Below, one piece after another: positions 32,985 to 39,949 of a DNA stretch of 64,000 bases. Origin of the DNA: Microbacterium sp. SA39. GTDB lineage: Bacteria > Actinomycetota > Actinomycetes > Actinomycetales > Microbacteriaceae. The position numbers and the translations under genes were made by a program. Numbering within the stretch: the first letter of the stretch is position 1; each line of letters opens with the position of its first letter. The DNA lies in contig NZ_JXRU01000033.1 of the NCBI RefSeq assembly GCF_000967865.1, forward strand, positions 124,001 through 188,000, in the 5' to 3' direction. Under the pieces are notes generated by a model. It saw only the letters and a list, made by a program, of their open reading frames with translations. It did not search any database and was not told where the DNA came from.

Positions 32985-34638
32985 TCCCGAGGGGCGGCAG
33001 CGGTGCGATGAGCAGCGCCCCGCCCACGAGCATGGCGGCGAAGAGCACACCCGACGCGATGCGGCGCGCGATGCCCTCGAGCCGGTCGAGGCGGCGTTCC
33101 AGGCGCGAGGTGTCGAACGTCACATTGCCGTCGTCCACGCGGGTGATGATGCTGTCGATGCGCTGCGGGAGTCGCATCGTGATGCCCGCGGTCGCCATCG
33201 CCTGCTGGGCGAGGTCCTGCATCAGGTTGCCCGACTCATCGCGCAGCAGCCGGCCGGCGTAGGGCTCCGCGGCATCCCACACGTTGAAGGCGGGGTTCAG
33301 CCCGCTGCACATGCCGGAGGTCAGCGAGACCGCGCGGATCAGCAGCAGCATGTTCTCGGGCAGCTGGAGCGGCAGCGACCGCACCATGTCGCCGAACTCC
33401 TCCGCGAAGTCGTGGAATTCGCGAGGGTCGACCTTGCTCAGCTCGGCGAACCCCATGCCGCCGAAGCGGGCGAAGAGCGCGGTCAGAGCGCGCTCGAGCT
33501 CGTTGGTGTCGGCCGAGGGCAGCAGCACCCCGATCTCCTTCGCAGCGGCGACCAAGCCGCGGCTGTCGCGACCGGCGACGGCGATGAGGAGCGTGCGGAG
33601 TCCGGCGCGCAGGTTGTCGGGGACTTCGGCCATCATGCCGAAGTCGATGAACGTGAGACGGAAGTTCCTGCCGACGGCATCCGTCGACGCACCCTGGGCC
33701 CCTGAGCCCGTCGAAGGGACGGGCGTCACGAAGATGTTCCCGGGGTGGGGATCGGCGTGCACGAAGCTGTGCGTGAAGACCTGATCGAACATGACCTCGG
33801 CGAACACGTCGGCGACCTCGGACGGATCGATGCCCGCAGCGCGCAGCGCGACGACGTCGTTGATCTTGATCGCCGTGACATCCGACAGCGTCAGCACGCG
33901 GCGGGTCGAGCGCTCCCAGACGATCTCCGGGGTGTCGACGCGCGAGTCCTCGGCGAAGTTCTCGCGGAAGCGCTCGGCGCTGGCCGCTTCGTGCAGGTAG
34001 TCGATCTCCTCGAAGCTCGTGTGCGCGAACTCCTCGACGAGCGCACGGGCATCGACGCGATCGGCGACCAACCGCACGCGCATCGCCCAGCGGGCCACGC
34101 GGCGGAGGGCCGCGAGGTCGACCGCCACGATCTCGTCGATGCCGGGGCGCTGCACCTTGACGACGACGTTCTCGAGTCCCGTGTCGGCGGCATCCGTCTC
34201 GTTGAGCCTGGCGCGATGCGCCTGACCGAGGGATGCCGCTGCCACCGGAGTCTCGTCGAACCAGGCGTAGGCGCGCGTCAGCGGCATGCCGAGCTCGGCC
34301 TCGGCGACGATGCGGAGGTCCGCGAAGGGGACCGCGGGCACCTCGTCCTGCAGACCCTCGAGCTCGGCCGTGATCTCGGGCGGCAGCACGTCGAGGCGCG
34401 ACGACATGAACTGTCCGACCTTGATCATGAGGCCGCCGAGCTCGACCGCGAGCACGTGGAACCGGCGGGCGAACTTCTGCATGCGCGGACCGCGAGTCCG
34501 CTCGGCGATCGAGGTCATGCCGAAGCGCGGCAGGACGAGCTCGTACCACCAGACCTTCAAGAACTCGCGGGCAGCGAACGACAGGATGCGGCGGTAGCGG
34601 GCCTTGTGGATGCCTTGGGCTGCCGCAGCATCCGTCAT
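32863..34638 (-). CDS. ABC1/UbiB-family atypical kinase (AarF-like)
   Basis: A 591-residue UbiB-like protein. It has the KxGQ motif (MIKVGQFMSSR), the alanine-rich loop AAASLGQAHRA, the catalytic VHADPHPGN and the metal-binding DFG in FIDFGMMAE. A C-terminal pair of hydrophobic helices (residues ~540-575) should anchor it to the membrane. The family supports quinone or lipid metabolism through an unusual ATPase activity. Between VHADPHPGN and DFG the protein has about 20 extra residues (TPVPSTGSGAQGASTDAVG), encoded by a palindromic repeat motif at 33700-33718. A PadR gene follows upstream on the same strand. Confidence 0.88.
   Translation of the reverse strand: MTDAAAAQGIHKARYRRILSFAAREFLKVWWYELVLPRFGMTSIAERTRGPRMQKFARRFHVLAVELGGLMIKVGQFMSSRLDVLPPEITAELEGLQDEVPAVPFADLRIVAEAELGMPLTRAYAWFDETPVAAASLGQAHRARLNETDAADTGLENVVVKVQRPGIDEIVAVDLAALRRVARWAMRVRLVADRVDARALVEEFAHTSFEEIDYLHEAASAERFRENFAEDSRVDTPEIVWERSTRRVLTLSDVTAIKINDVVALRAAGIDPSEVADVFAEVMFDQVFTHSFVHADPHPGNIFVTPVPSTGSGAQGASTDAVGRNFRLTFIDFGMMAEVPDNLRAGLRTLLIAVAGRDSRGLVAAAKEIGVLLPSADTNELERALTALFARFGGMGFAELSKVDPREFHDFAEEFGDMVRSLPLQLPENMLLLIRAVSLTSGMCSGLNPAFNVWDAAEPYAGRLLRDESGNLMQDLAQQAMATAGITMRLPQRIDSIITRVDDGNVTFDTSRLERRLDRLEGIARRIASGVLFAAMLVGGALLIAPLPPLGITLICVSALPLLHSVFAGIGRRGPRQPRRGSEPKSSAASV
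33700..33718. repeat. Short palindromic repeat motif inside the UbiB-like gene
   Basis: CCCTGAGCCCGTCGAAGGG resembles the dispersed motif CCCTGAGCCTGTCGAAGGG, which I recall as frequent between genes in many high-GC bacteria. Here it lies within coding sequence and accounts for part of a peptide insertion in the kinase core. Confidence 0.55.
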
Positions 34639-34665
34639 CGGTGAGTCCCCTTCGTCACCCCGGCG

Positions 34666-35289
34666 TCAGTCCTGAGCGAGGATCGAGTAGAGCTTACGGC
34701 GCGCGTCGTCGAGGATGTCGATCGCGGCCTGCACCTGCTCGGGCGAACCGCTGCGGCCGACCGCGGCTGCGGCTCCCGCGAGGTCGACGCCCGCCTTGGG
34801 GAGAGCGGTGAAACGCGGGTCGTTGCGGTGGCCTTCCTTGCCGGCGGCCGGCTCCCACGGAGCCTTCGTCTCGGACGACTCGGAGGCGACAGCGCGGCCG
34901 GCCTCGGTGAGCGAATAGGTCTTGCGACCGTTCTGCTCCTCGGCGGAGATGAGGCCTTCGTCGGCGAGCAGCTGAAGCGTCGGGTAGACGGAGCCCGCGC
35001 TGGGCTTCCAGGAACCACCGCTGCGCTCGGCGATCTCGTTGATGATCTGGTAGCCGTGCATCGGCTTCTCGACGAGGAGCGAGAGCACCGCGGCGCGAAC
35101 ATCGCCTCGAGCCATGCGCGAGCCGCCGGACGGACGCTGCTCGAACGATTTGCGGAACTGATCGAACGCGTCGAACAGAGCGCCGGCCGGGCCGTTCGCG
35201 CCGCCGAGTCCGCCGGTGCCGAACAGGCTGCCGAGCGGGTTGTCGGCGTTGTTGCTGCCGGTGCCGCCGAAGGGGAATGAGTTGCTCAT
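34666..35289 (-). CDS. PadR-family transcriptional regulator
   Basis: A 207-residue regulator. AGGAGG precedes the ATG at 35289. A Gly/Asn/Phe-rich N-terminal stretch of about 55 residues leads into a PadR winged helix (residues ~60-135): RAAVLSLLVEKPMHGYQII, SAGSVYPTLQLLADEGLI and the wing EEQNGRKTYSLTEAGR. The C-terminal helices probably dimerise. A perfect 14-bp palindrome lies 34 bp upstream of the start, so autoregulation is likely. The UbiB-like gene 27 bp downstream may be cotranscribed. Confidence 0.88.
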   Translation of the reverse strand: MSNSFPFGGTGSNNADNPLGSLFGTGGLGGANGPAGALFDAFDQFRKSFEQRPSGGSRMARGDVRAAVLSLLVEKPMHGYQIINEIAERSGGSWKPSAGSVYPTLQLLADEGLISAEEQNGRKTYSLTEAGRAVASESSETKAPWEPAAGKEGHRNDPRFTALPKAGVDLAGAAAAVGRSGSPEQVQAAIDILDDARRKLYSILAQD

Positions 35290-35322
35290 GATGACCTCCT
35301 GGGTCTGCGGTGAACGATAGTC

Positions 35323-35336
35323 AACGATATATCGTT
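35323..35336. promoter_or_regulatory. Perfect palindrome upstream of PadR gene
   Basis: AACGATATATCGTT is a perfect 14-bp palindrome; a further half-site GAACGATAG lies at 35312-35320. The ATAT...ATCGTT layout fits a PadR operator. Confidence 0.65.
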
Positions 35337-35369
35337 AACCCTGGAGGTTGGGTGGGAATCCGGACCTCG

Positions 35370-36143
35370 TCAGCCGCGAGGCAGGGTCAGGATCTCGGCG
35401 CCCTCGTCGGTGATCGCGATCGTATGCTCGGTGTGGGCGGTGCGGCATCCGGTCGCACTGCGGAGCGTCCAGCCATCGGCATCCGTCACGAGCTCCTTGG
35501 TGTCGGCCATGACCCAGGGCTCGAGCGCGAGCAGGAGTCCGGGACGGAGCACGTAGCCGCGGCCCGGACGTCCGTCGTTCGCGACGTGCGGGTCCTGGTG
35601 CATCGTCGAGCCGATGCCGTGTCCGCCGAACTCGAGGTTCACGGAGTATCCCGCGCCGCGCAGCACTGCGCCGATGGCGCGCGAAAGGTCTCCGATACGG
35701 GCGCCAGGACGTGCGGCAGCGATGGCGGCGGCGAGAGCCCGGTCGGTCGCGTCGATCAGCGCTTCGTCCTCGGGGTTGCGGCTGTCGCCCACGATGAAGC
35801 TGATCGCGGCGTCGGCCGAGATGCCGCGGAGCGTGACCGCGAGATCGAGGGTGAGCAGGTCGCCGTCCGCGAGGGCGTAGTCGTGCGGCATGCCGTGGAG
35901 CACGGCGTCGTTCACGGCTGTGCAGACGTAGTGACCGAAAGGTCCGCGCCCGAAAGAGGGTTCGTAGTCGACGTAGCAGGAGACCGCTCCCGCATCTTCG
36001 ATCATCTGCCTCGTCCAGCGATCGAGGTCGAGAAGATTCGTCCCCACGACGGTGCGCTTCTTCAGAGACTGCAGGATGTTACCGACGAGCGCACCAGCGT
36101 CTCTCGCGCGGACGAGCTGGTCGTCGTTCAGGATCTCGATCAT
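35370..36143 (-). CDS. map: Type I methionine aminopeptidase
   Basis: A 257-residue enzyme that removes the initiator methionine. The five metal ligands are present: Asp in LTLDLAV, Asp in ISADAAIS, His in GGHGIGS, Glu in LALEPW and Glu in HTEHTIAIT. Substrate-binding GHYVCTAVND is also seen. There is no N-terminal SH3 or zinc-finger extension. The housekeeping map gene of actinobacteria is usually beside secY/adk or infA; this copy stands alone, divergent from a small XRE regulator, so it is probably an accessory, regulated copy. Tandem operator-like repeats lie in the shared promoter space. Confidence 0.9.
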   Translation of the reverse strand: MIEILNDDQLVRARDAGALVGNILQSLKKRTVVGTNLLDLDRWTRQMIEDAGAVSCYVDYEPSFGRGPFGHYVCTAVNDAVLHGMPHDYALADGDLLTLDLAVTLRGISADAAISFIVGDSRNPEDEALIDATDRALAAAIAAARPGARIGDLSRAIGAVLRGAGYSVNLEFGGHGIGSTMHQDPHVANDGRPGRGYVLRPGLLLALEPWVMADTKELVTDADGWTLRSATGCRTAHTEHTIAITDEGAEILTLPRG

Positions 36144-36173
36144 GTCTTCTCTCCGGGAGTCGATGGGATGCCG

Positions 36174-36207
36174 ATAACTATCCCGGTAATACTATCCCGG
36201 GATTAGT
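36174..36207. promoter_or_regulatory. Tandem operator repeats between MetAP and XRE genes
   Basis: CTATCCCGGTAATA is followed directly by CTATCCCGGGATTAGTA. The second unit is an almost perfect palindrome of TACTA-TCCCGGGA-TTAGTA with one missing base. The repeats run up to the possible start codon of the regulator, so binding would shut off the regulator and probably the aminopeptidase gene. Confidence 0.6.
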
Positions 36208-36501
36208 ATGGGCATCATGATGGTCCGGATGCCGCTCACTCCCGCGGAGGTCGAACGTGGCGAACGTCTCGGCGCTCTCCTGCGGCGGGCGCGCGGCGAG
36301 CGGTCGATGCTGGCCGTCGCGCTGGACGCCGGGGTCTCGCCGGAGACTCTGCGCAAGATCGAGTCCGGTCGCGTCGCGACGCCGGCCTTCTCCACGATCG
36401 CGGCGATCGGCGACGTGCTGGGTCTCTCGCTCGACGCCGTCTGGGCCGAGCTCGGGGCGGGTGCCGCCTCGGATGCCAGGGGTCGACGCGTCGCATCGTA
36501 G
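36208..36501 (+). CDS. XRE-family helix-turn-helix regulator
   Basis: A small protein of 97 residues from the ATG at 36208, or 89 from the ATG at 36232. The HTH is GERLGALLRRARGERSMLAVALDAGVSPETLRKIESGR, read across residues ~17-55, followed by a helical end (TIAAIGDVLGLSLDAVWAEL). No effector domain is present. No ribosome site is visible before 36208, and the tandem repeats end just before it, so the message may be leaderless. It is divergent from the methionine aminopeptidase gene and most likely controls it. Confidence 0.8.
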   Translation: MGIMMVRMPLTPAEVERGERLGALLRRARGERSMLAVALDAGVSPETLRKIESGRVATPAFSTIAAIGDVLGLSLDAVWAELGAGAASDARGRRVAS

Positions 36502-36628
36502 AAGCTGCCCTACTGCACGACCGGCGATCTGTTGAAGCTCTCCACGGGTCGCGTAACCGGCGGCCGCAGAGCACGATCCCGACCCCCACAGTGGACTCAT
36601 GACTCCCCATTGCTCCCCTTCGAGGCGT

Positions 36629-36649
36629 GCATGCATACTGTAAGCATGC
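36629..36649 (+). promoter_or_regulatory. Operator overlapping the VapB-like start codon
   Basis: Two GCATGC boxes (36629-36634 and 36644-36649) flank a 9-bp spacer with a TACTGT -10-like box. The second box contains the antitoxin ATG at 36646, which suggests a leaderless message and autorepression by the toxin-antitoxin complex. Confidence 0.55.
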
Positions 36650-36879
36650 CGAACATTCTGATCCGCGATCTCGATCCCGCCGTGCATTCGGTGCTCGCAG
36701 CACGCGCCGAAGCGCTGGGACAGTCGCTGCAGCAGTATCTGACCGCGGAACTGACGCGGCTCGCCGGCCGACCGACACTGGCCGAACTCTTCACTGACTT
36801 CGCGAGTCGGCCCCCGCAGCAGCCGATCCCGGCCAGCGCGATCGTCTCCGCGATCCATGACGGCCGTCGCGCAGGATGA
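36646..36879 (+). CDS. VapB/FitA-type ribbon-helix-helix antitoxin
   Basis: A 77-residue protein starting MPNILIRDLDPAVHSVL. The first 40 residues form a ribbon-helix-helix DNA-binding unit of the FitA/VapB type (ARAEALGQSLQQYL follows the ribbon). The C-terminal part is Pro-rich and would wrap the toxin. The longer open frame upstream lacks gene-like composition. Its stop overlaps the toxin start (ATGA). The palindromic boxes at its start codon are the likely autoregulation site. Confidence 0.85.
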   Translation: MPNILIRDLDPAVHSVLAARAEALGQSLQQYLTAELTRLAGRPTLAELFTDFASRPPQQPIPASAIVSAIHDGRRAG

Positions 36880-37283
36880 TCGTCGTGGATGCATCCGTCG
36901 TCGTCGACCTGTTGACGGCGACGGGCGGCAGGACCCGGCTTCACGATCGACTGGCCGATGAAACTCTGATCGCTCCGGAGATCCTCCCGATCGAGGTGGC
37001 GTCCGCGCTGCGTGGGCTCAACCGGGGCGGCCTGCTCAGCGACGAACGCGTCGAGCGCGCGGCATCCGACCTCGCTCGACTGCGCCTCGAGCTGTCTTCG
37101 CCGCTCCCCCTGGTGCCGCGAGTGCTCGATCTTCGTCACAACCTCAGCGCCTACGACGCCGCCTACGTCGCGCTCGCCGAGGTCACGCGGTCGGCCCTGC
37201 TCACGCTCGATCGCCGTCTCGCCCGCACGGCCGCTGCCCACTGCGCGGTCGAAGTCCCCGAGCGAGAAGCGGCGGGAACATGA
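36876..37283 (+). CDS. VapC-type PIN-domain ribonuclease toxin
   Basis: A 135-residue PIN protein. The acidic active-site residues are Asp5 (VVDASV), Glu in PIEVASALR, Asp in YDAAYVALAE and Asp in LTLDRRLAR, the complete four-residue set. PIN toxins cut specific RNAs in a Mg-dependent way and are blocked by the cognate VapB. It starts within the antitoxin stop codon. An SDR gene with its own ribosome site follows after 42 bp. Confidence 0.88.
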   Translation: MIVVDASVVVDLLTATGGRTRLHDRLADETLIAPEILPIEVASALRGLNRGGLLSDERVERAASDLARLRLELSSPLPLVPRVLDLRHNLSAYDAAYVALAEVTRSALLTLDRRLARTAAAHCAVEVPEREAAGT

Positions 37284-37325
37284 AAGGCTCGCGAGAGACC
37301 ACCCTGCCCTGAAGGAGCTCGATAC

Positions 37326-38084
37326 ATGGCCCACGCCCTCGTCACCGGCAGCTCGCGCGGCATCGGCCGTGCCATCGCACAGACGCTCGCCCGACGAGGC
37401 GATCGGGTCGTCGTGCACTACGCGAGGGATCGCGCTGCCGCCGACGACACTCTCGCGTCGCTTGACGGCACGGGTCACGCGGTCGTCGGTGGGGACATCG
37501 GCGATCCCGTCGAGGCGAAGCGTGTAGTCAGCGACGCTCTCGCCGCGGTCGGAACACTCGACATCCTGGTCAACAACGCGGCCGCGGCGCCGAACGCGGC
37601 CAACGCGCATCCGGTCGGATCGACGTCTTACGAGCAGTGGCAAGAGGCGTGGACGCAGATGGTCGCGGTGAACCTGCTGGGCGCCTCGAACGTGACGATG
37701 CTCGTCGCGCAGCATCTCATCGAGCGCGGCTCAGGCGGCTCGATCGTGAACGTCGGCTCACGCGGCGCGTTCCGCGGCGAGGCCGAGCACCCGGCTTATG
37801 CGGCGACGAAGGCGGGACTGCAGGCTTTCGGACAGTCGATGGCCCTCGCCCTCGCCCCGCACGGCATAGCGGTCACGTCGGTCGCACCCGGGGTGGTCTC
37901 GACCGATCGGCAGTCGACGCTCCTCGAGGGCACCTCGGGCGAGCGGGTCAGAGGTCAGAGTCCGTTCGGCCGCGTAGGCACTCCCGAGGAAGTGGCCGAC
38001 GCCGTCGCGTACCTGACCTCGGGGCGTTCGACGTGGGCATCGGGCAGCATTCTCGATCTCAACGGGGCTTCGTACTTCCGCTGA
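37326..38084 (+). CDS. Short-chain dehydrogenase/reductase (FabG-like)
   Basis: A 252-residue classical SDR. Glycine motif TGSSRGIG at residues 7-14, NNAA in place of NNAG, catalytic Ser in VGSRGAF and Tyr-Lys in YAATKAG. The second glycine-motif arginine and HYARDR after strand 2 favour NADP(H). AAGGAG precedes the ATG at 37326. It may be read through from the VapBC promoter or have its own. The substrate is not evident. A family 2 palindrome follows its stop. Confidence 0.83.
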   Translation: MAHALVTGSSRGIGRAIAQTLARRGDRVVVHYARDRAAADDTLASLDGTGHAVVGGDIGDPVEAKRVVSDALAAVGTLDILVNNAAAAPNAANAHPVGSTSYEQWQEAWTQMVAVNLLGASNVTMLVAQHLIERGSGGSIVNVGSRGAFRGEAEHPAYAATKAGLQAFGQSMALALAPHGIAVTSVAPGVVSTDRQSTLLEGTSGERVRGQSPFGRVGTPEEVADAVAYLTSGRSTWASGSILDLNGASYFR

Positions 38085-38125
38085 TCGCGCTCCGGCGCGC
38101 GCAATCCGGGGCGCGGGAAATCCGG

Positions 38126-38179
38126 GCTGGATCGGAAACGCCGCTCCCGGCCGCGTTGTGCCAGCATTCCTGATCCATC
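38126..38179. repeat. Intergenic palindrome, family 2, copy 2
   Basis: GCTGGATCGGAAACGC (38126-38141) and the inverted GCATTCCTGATCCATC (38164-38179) share 12 of 16 positions with each other and the TGGATCAGRAATGC core with the element at 16051-16106. It too separates convergent genes. Confidence 0.6.
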
Positions 38180-38205
38180 ACACTCGTTCGCGTCCGCAGG
38201 AGCGC

Positions 38206-38511
38206 TCAGCCCCGCAGCACCGAATCCAGCAACCCCGGGAACAGGGCGTCGAGGTCGTCTCGCCGGAGCGTCAGCATCCGTCGGCGTCCGTTGGGCTCGT
38301 TGCGGATCACGCCGGCCTCGCGCAGCACCTTCATGAAGTGCGATTTCGTCGACTTCGGCAGGTCCGGATCGGTGGCGTGACAGGCGACCATATCGAGCGG
38401 CCCGTCGGAGAGCTGGCGCGCGATAGCCAGGCGCTCCGGGTCGCTGAGCGCGAAGAGCACGTCCGTGAGCTGAATCTCGGAGCGCTCGGGGTGCGGAAGA
38501 TCGCCAGGCAT
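38206..38511 (-). CDS. ArsR-family transcriptional regulator
   Basis: A 101-residue winged-helix protein: LTDVLFALSDPERLAIARQL, then KSTKSHFMKVLREAGVI and wing NEPNGRRRMLTLRRDD. A single cysteine (VACHATD) lies where metal-sensing members have CxC pairs, so it probably does not sense metal in the classical way. It is divergent from an MFS transporter gene, with two GTTCGA-type palindromes between them, one next to its own start. It most likely represses both genes. Confidence 0.87.
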   Translation of the reverse strand: MPGDLPHPERSEIQLTDVLFALSDPERLAIARQLSDGPLDMVACHATDPDLPKSTKSHFMKVLREAGVIRNEPNGRRRMLTLRRDDLDALFPGLLDSVLRG

Positions 38512-38513
38512 GG

Positions 38514-38530
38514 TTCGATAATAGTTGAAC
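38514..38530. promoter_or_regulatory. ArsR-type operator, regulator-proximal
   Basis: GTTCGA-TATAG-TTGAAC is an inverted repeat with one mismatch, directly upstream of the ArsR start codon. Confidence 0.6.
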
Positions 38531-38559
38531 GATCATGGAATAGCGCGTACGCTCCGATA

Positions 38560-38577
38560 GTTCGATAAATCTCGAAC
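38560..38577. promoter_or_regulatory. ArsR-type operator, transporter-proximal
   Basis: GTTCGA-TAAATC-TCGAAC is a perfect 6-6-6 inverted repeat 16 bp before the MFS start codon and matches the half-sites of the regulator-proximal copy. Confidence 0.65.
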
Positions 38578-38592
38578 CCTGGAGGAGCACGC

Positions 38593-39832
38593 ATGACCAC
38601 GACCCAGCCGATCGCACTGCCGTCAGCCGCAGAGCGCGCCGAGCACGACCCGACACAGAGCATCACACCCCGCGCCCGGTTCGGCTTCATCCTCGCGATC
38701 GTCGCGCAGATCGCGATGATGATCGCGGCGAGCGCGCCCTCGCCGTTCTACCCCGTGCTCGCGCAGGACATCGGCTTCGACGCCATCGTGATCGCCGCGG
38801 TCTTCGCCGTGTACGCGATCGTGCTGCTTGACGCTCCTCACCGCCGGCTCCCTCTCTGATCACATCGGCCGCCGACCGGTGGCCGTCGCCGGATTCCTGT
38901 TGCTCGCGTCGAGCACGTTCCTCTTCTGGCACGCGGATGCCGTCGGCGTGCTGTTCCTCGCCCGCATCCTGCAGGGCTTCGCGAGCGGTCTGCTCATCTC
39001 CGCGCTGTCCGCCGCCGTGCTCGACCTGGCCCCGGGCGGTCGCGCTCGCACTGCCGCTCTGTGGAACGCGCTGAGCCCAGGCATCGGCCTCGCGACCGGC
39101 GCGCTTCTCTCGGGCGTGATCCTCGACCTCGCCGACGCGCCTCTTCTCGACGTGTTCGCCCCGCTGACCATCTCGTACATCGTGCTGGCCGCACTGTTCC
39201 TCCTGACTCCGGAGACCGCGCCCCGCACGCCGGGCGCATGGGCGTCGCTGAGCTTCCGCCTGTCGATCCCCGCGGTGATCCGCGCAGACTTCTGGCGTGC
39301 AGCCCCCGCAGTCGTCGCCGGGTGGGCGACCGGAGGGCTGTTCCTGTCACTCGGCGCGAACATCGTGCACAACGAACTCGGCGGCACCGCGCACTTCTGG
39401 CAGGGGCTGGCCGTGGCGATGCTCGCGGGCGTCGGCGCCATCACCGCCTTCGTGATGAGAAACCGATCGCCGCGCGCGTCGGTGATCTTCGGCACGAGCT
39501 CCCTGGCCGTCGGCACAGCCCTGTCGCTCGTGGCTCTCAGCGTCGGCTCGCTCCCCTTCTACATCGCCGCGACCGCCGTGACCGGGATGGGTTTCGGCAC
39601 CGCCTTCTCGGGAGTCGTCGCGTCGCTCGCCCCGCGCATCCCCACCACGCAGCGCGCGGATACCTTCGCGGTCATCTACCTGCTGGCCTATCTGGCCTTC
39701 GGGGTTCCGGCCGTGATCGCCGGCGCGCTGGTCGGGCTCGTCGGGCTCGGTGCGGTGTGCGTCGGGTACGGGATCGTCGTGATCGTGCTCGCGGTCGTGG
39801 CATTGGTGTCGCGGGTGCGTCGGGCGGACTGA
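38593..39832 (+). pseudogene. MFS drug/metabolite exporter with frameshift in helix 2
   Basis: GGAGGAG precedes the ATG at 38593. The first frame encodes the N-terminus and first helix and reads VYAIVLL before running into an unrelated tail that stops at 38859. The second frame, entered near 38827, continues with TLLTAGSLSDHIGRRPVAVAG, the MFS loop 2-3 motif, and runs to 39832 through the remaining helices. The break is in GTGCTGCTTGACG; restoring two bases in a CTG run gives the spacing usual in this family. It is either a recent pseudogene or a base-calling error. An intact product would have about 413 residues and be controlled by the divergent ArsR protein. Confidence 0.8.
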
Positions 39833-39857
39833 GGGCTGAGGGCTGAGGGCTGAGGGC
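39830..39857. repeat. Four perfect copies of TGAGGGC starting at the MFS stop codon
   Basis: The 7-bp unit TGAGGGC is repeated four times without change; the first TGA is the stop codon. Because 7 is not a multiple of 3, TGA appears in all three frames. Confidence 0.9.
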
Positions 39858-39864
39858 AGCATCG

Positions 39865-39931
39865 GGAGGAGAACTCACCCTGACGCGGAGGAATCTGGAC
39901 CGATCCTCCGCCCGAGAGGGTGTTCTCCTCC
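39865..39931. repeat. Intergenic palindrome, family 1, diverged copy
   Basis: GGAGGAGAAC on the left pairs with GTTCTCCTCC on the right, with inner GCGGAGGA against TCCTCCGC. Length (67 bp) and outer bases match the elements at 23313 and 42887, but the middle of the arms (CACCCT and AGGGTG) differs in a compensating way. It lies between convergent MFS genes. Confidence 0.65.
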
Positions 39932-39949
39932 CTTCACCGTGCGAGCGCG

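Noticed and set aside
36502-36645. Small gene between the XRE and VapB genes
   Set aside because: The frame has no start with a ribosome site and no recognisable composition; it is more likely promoter DNA or a gene remnant.
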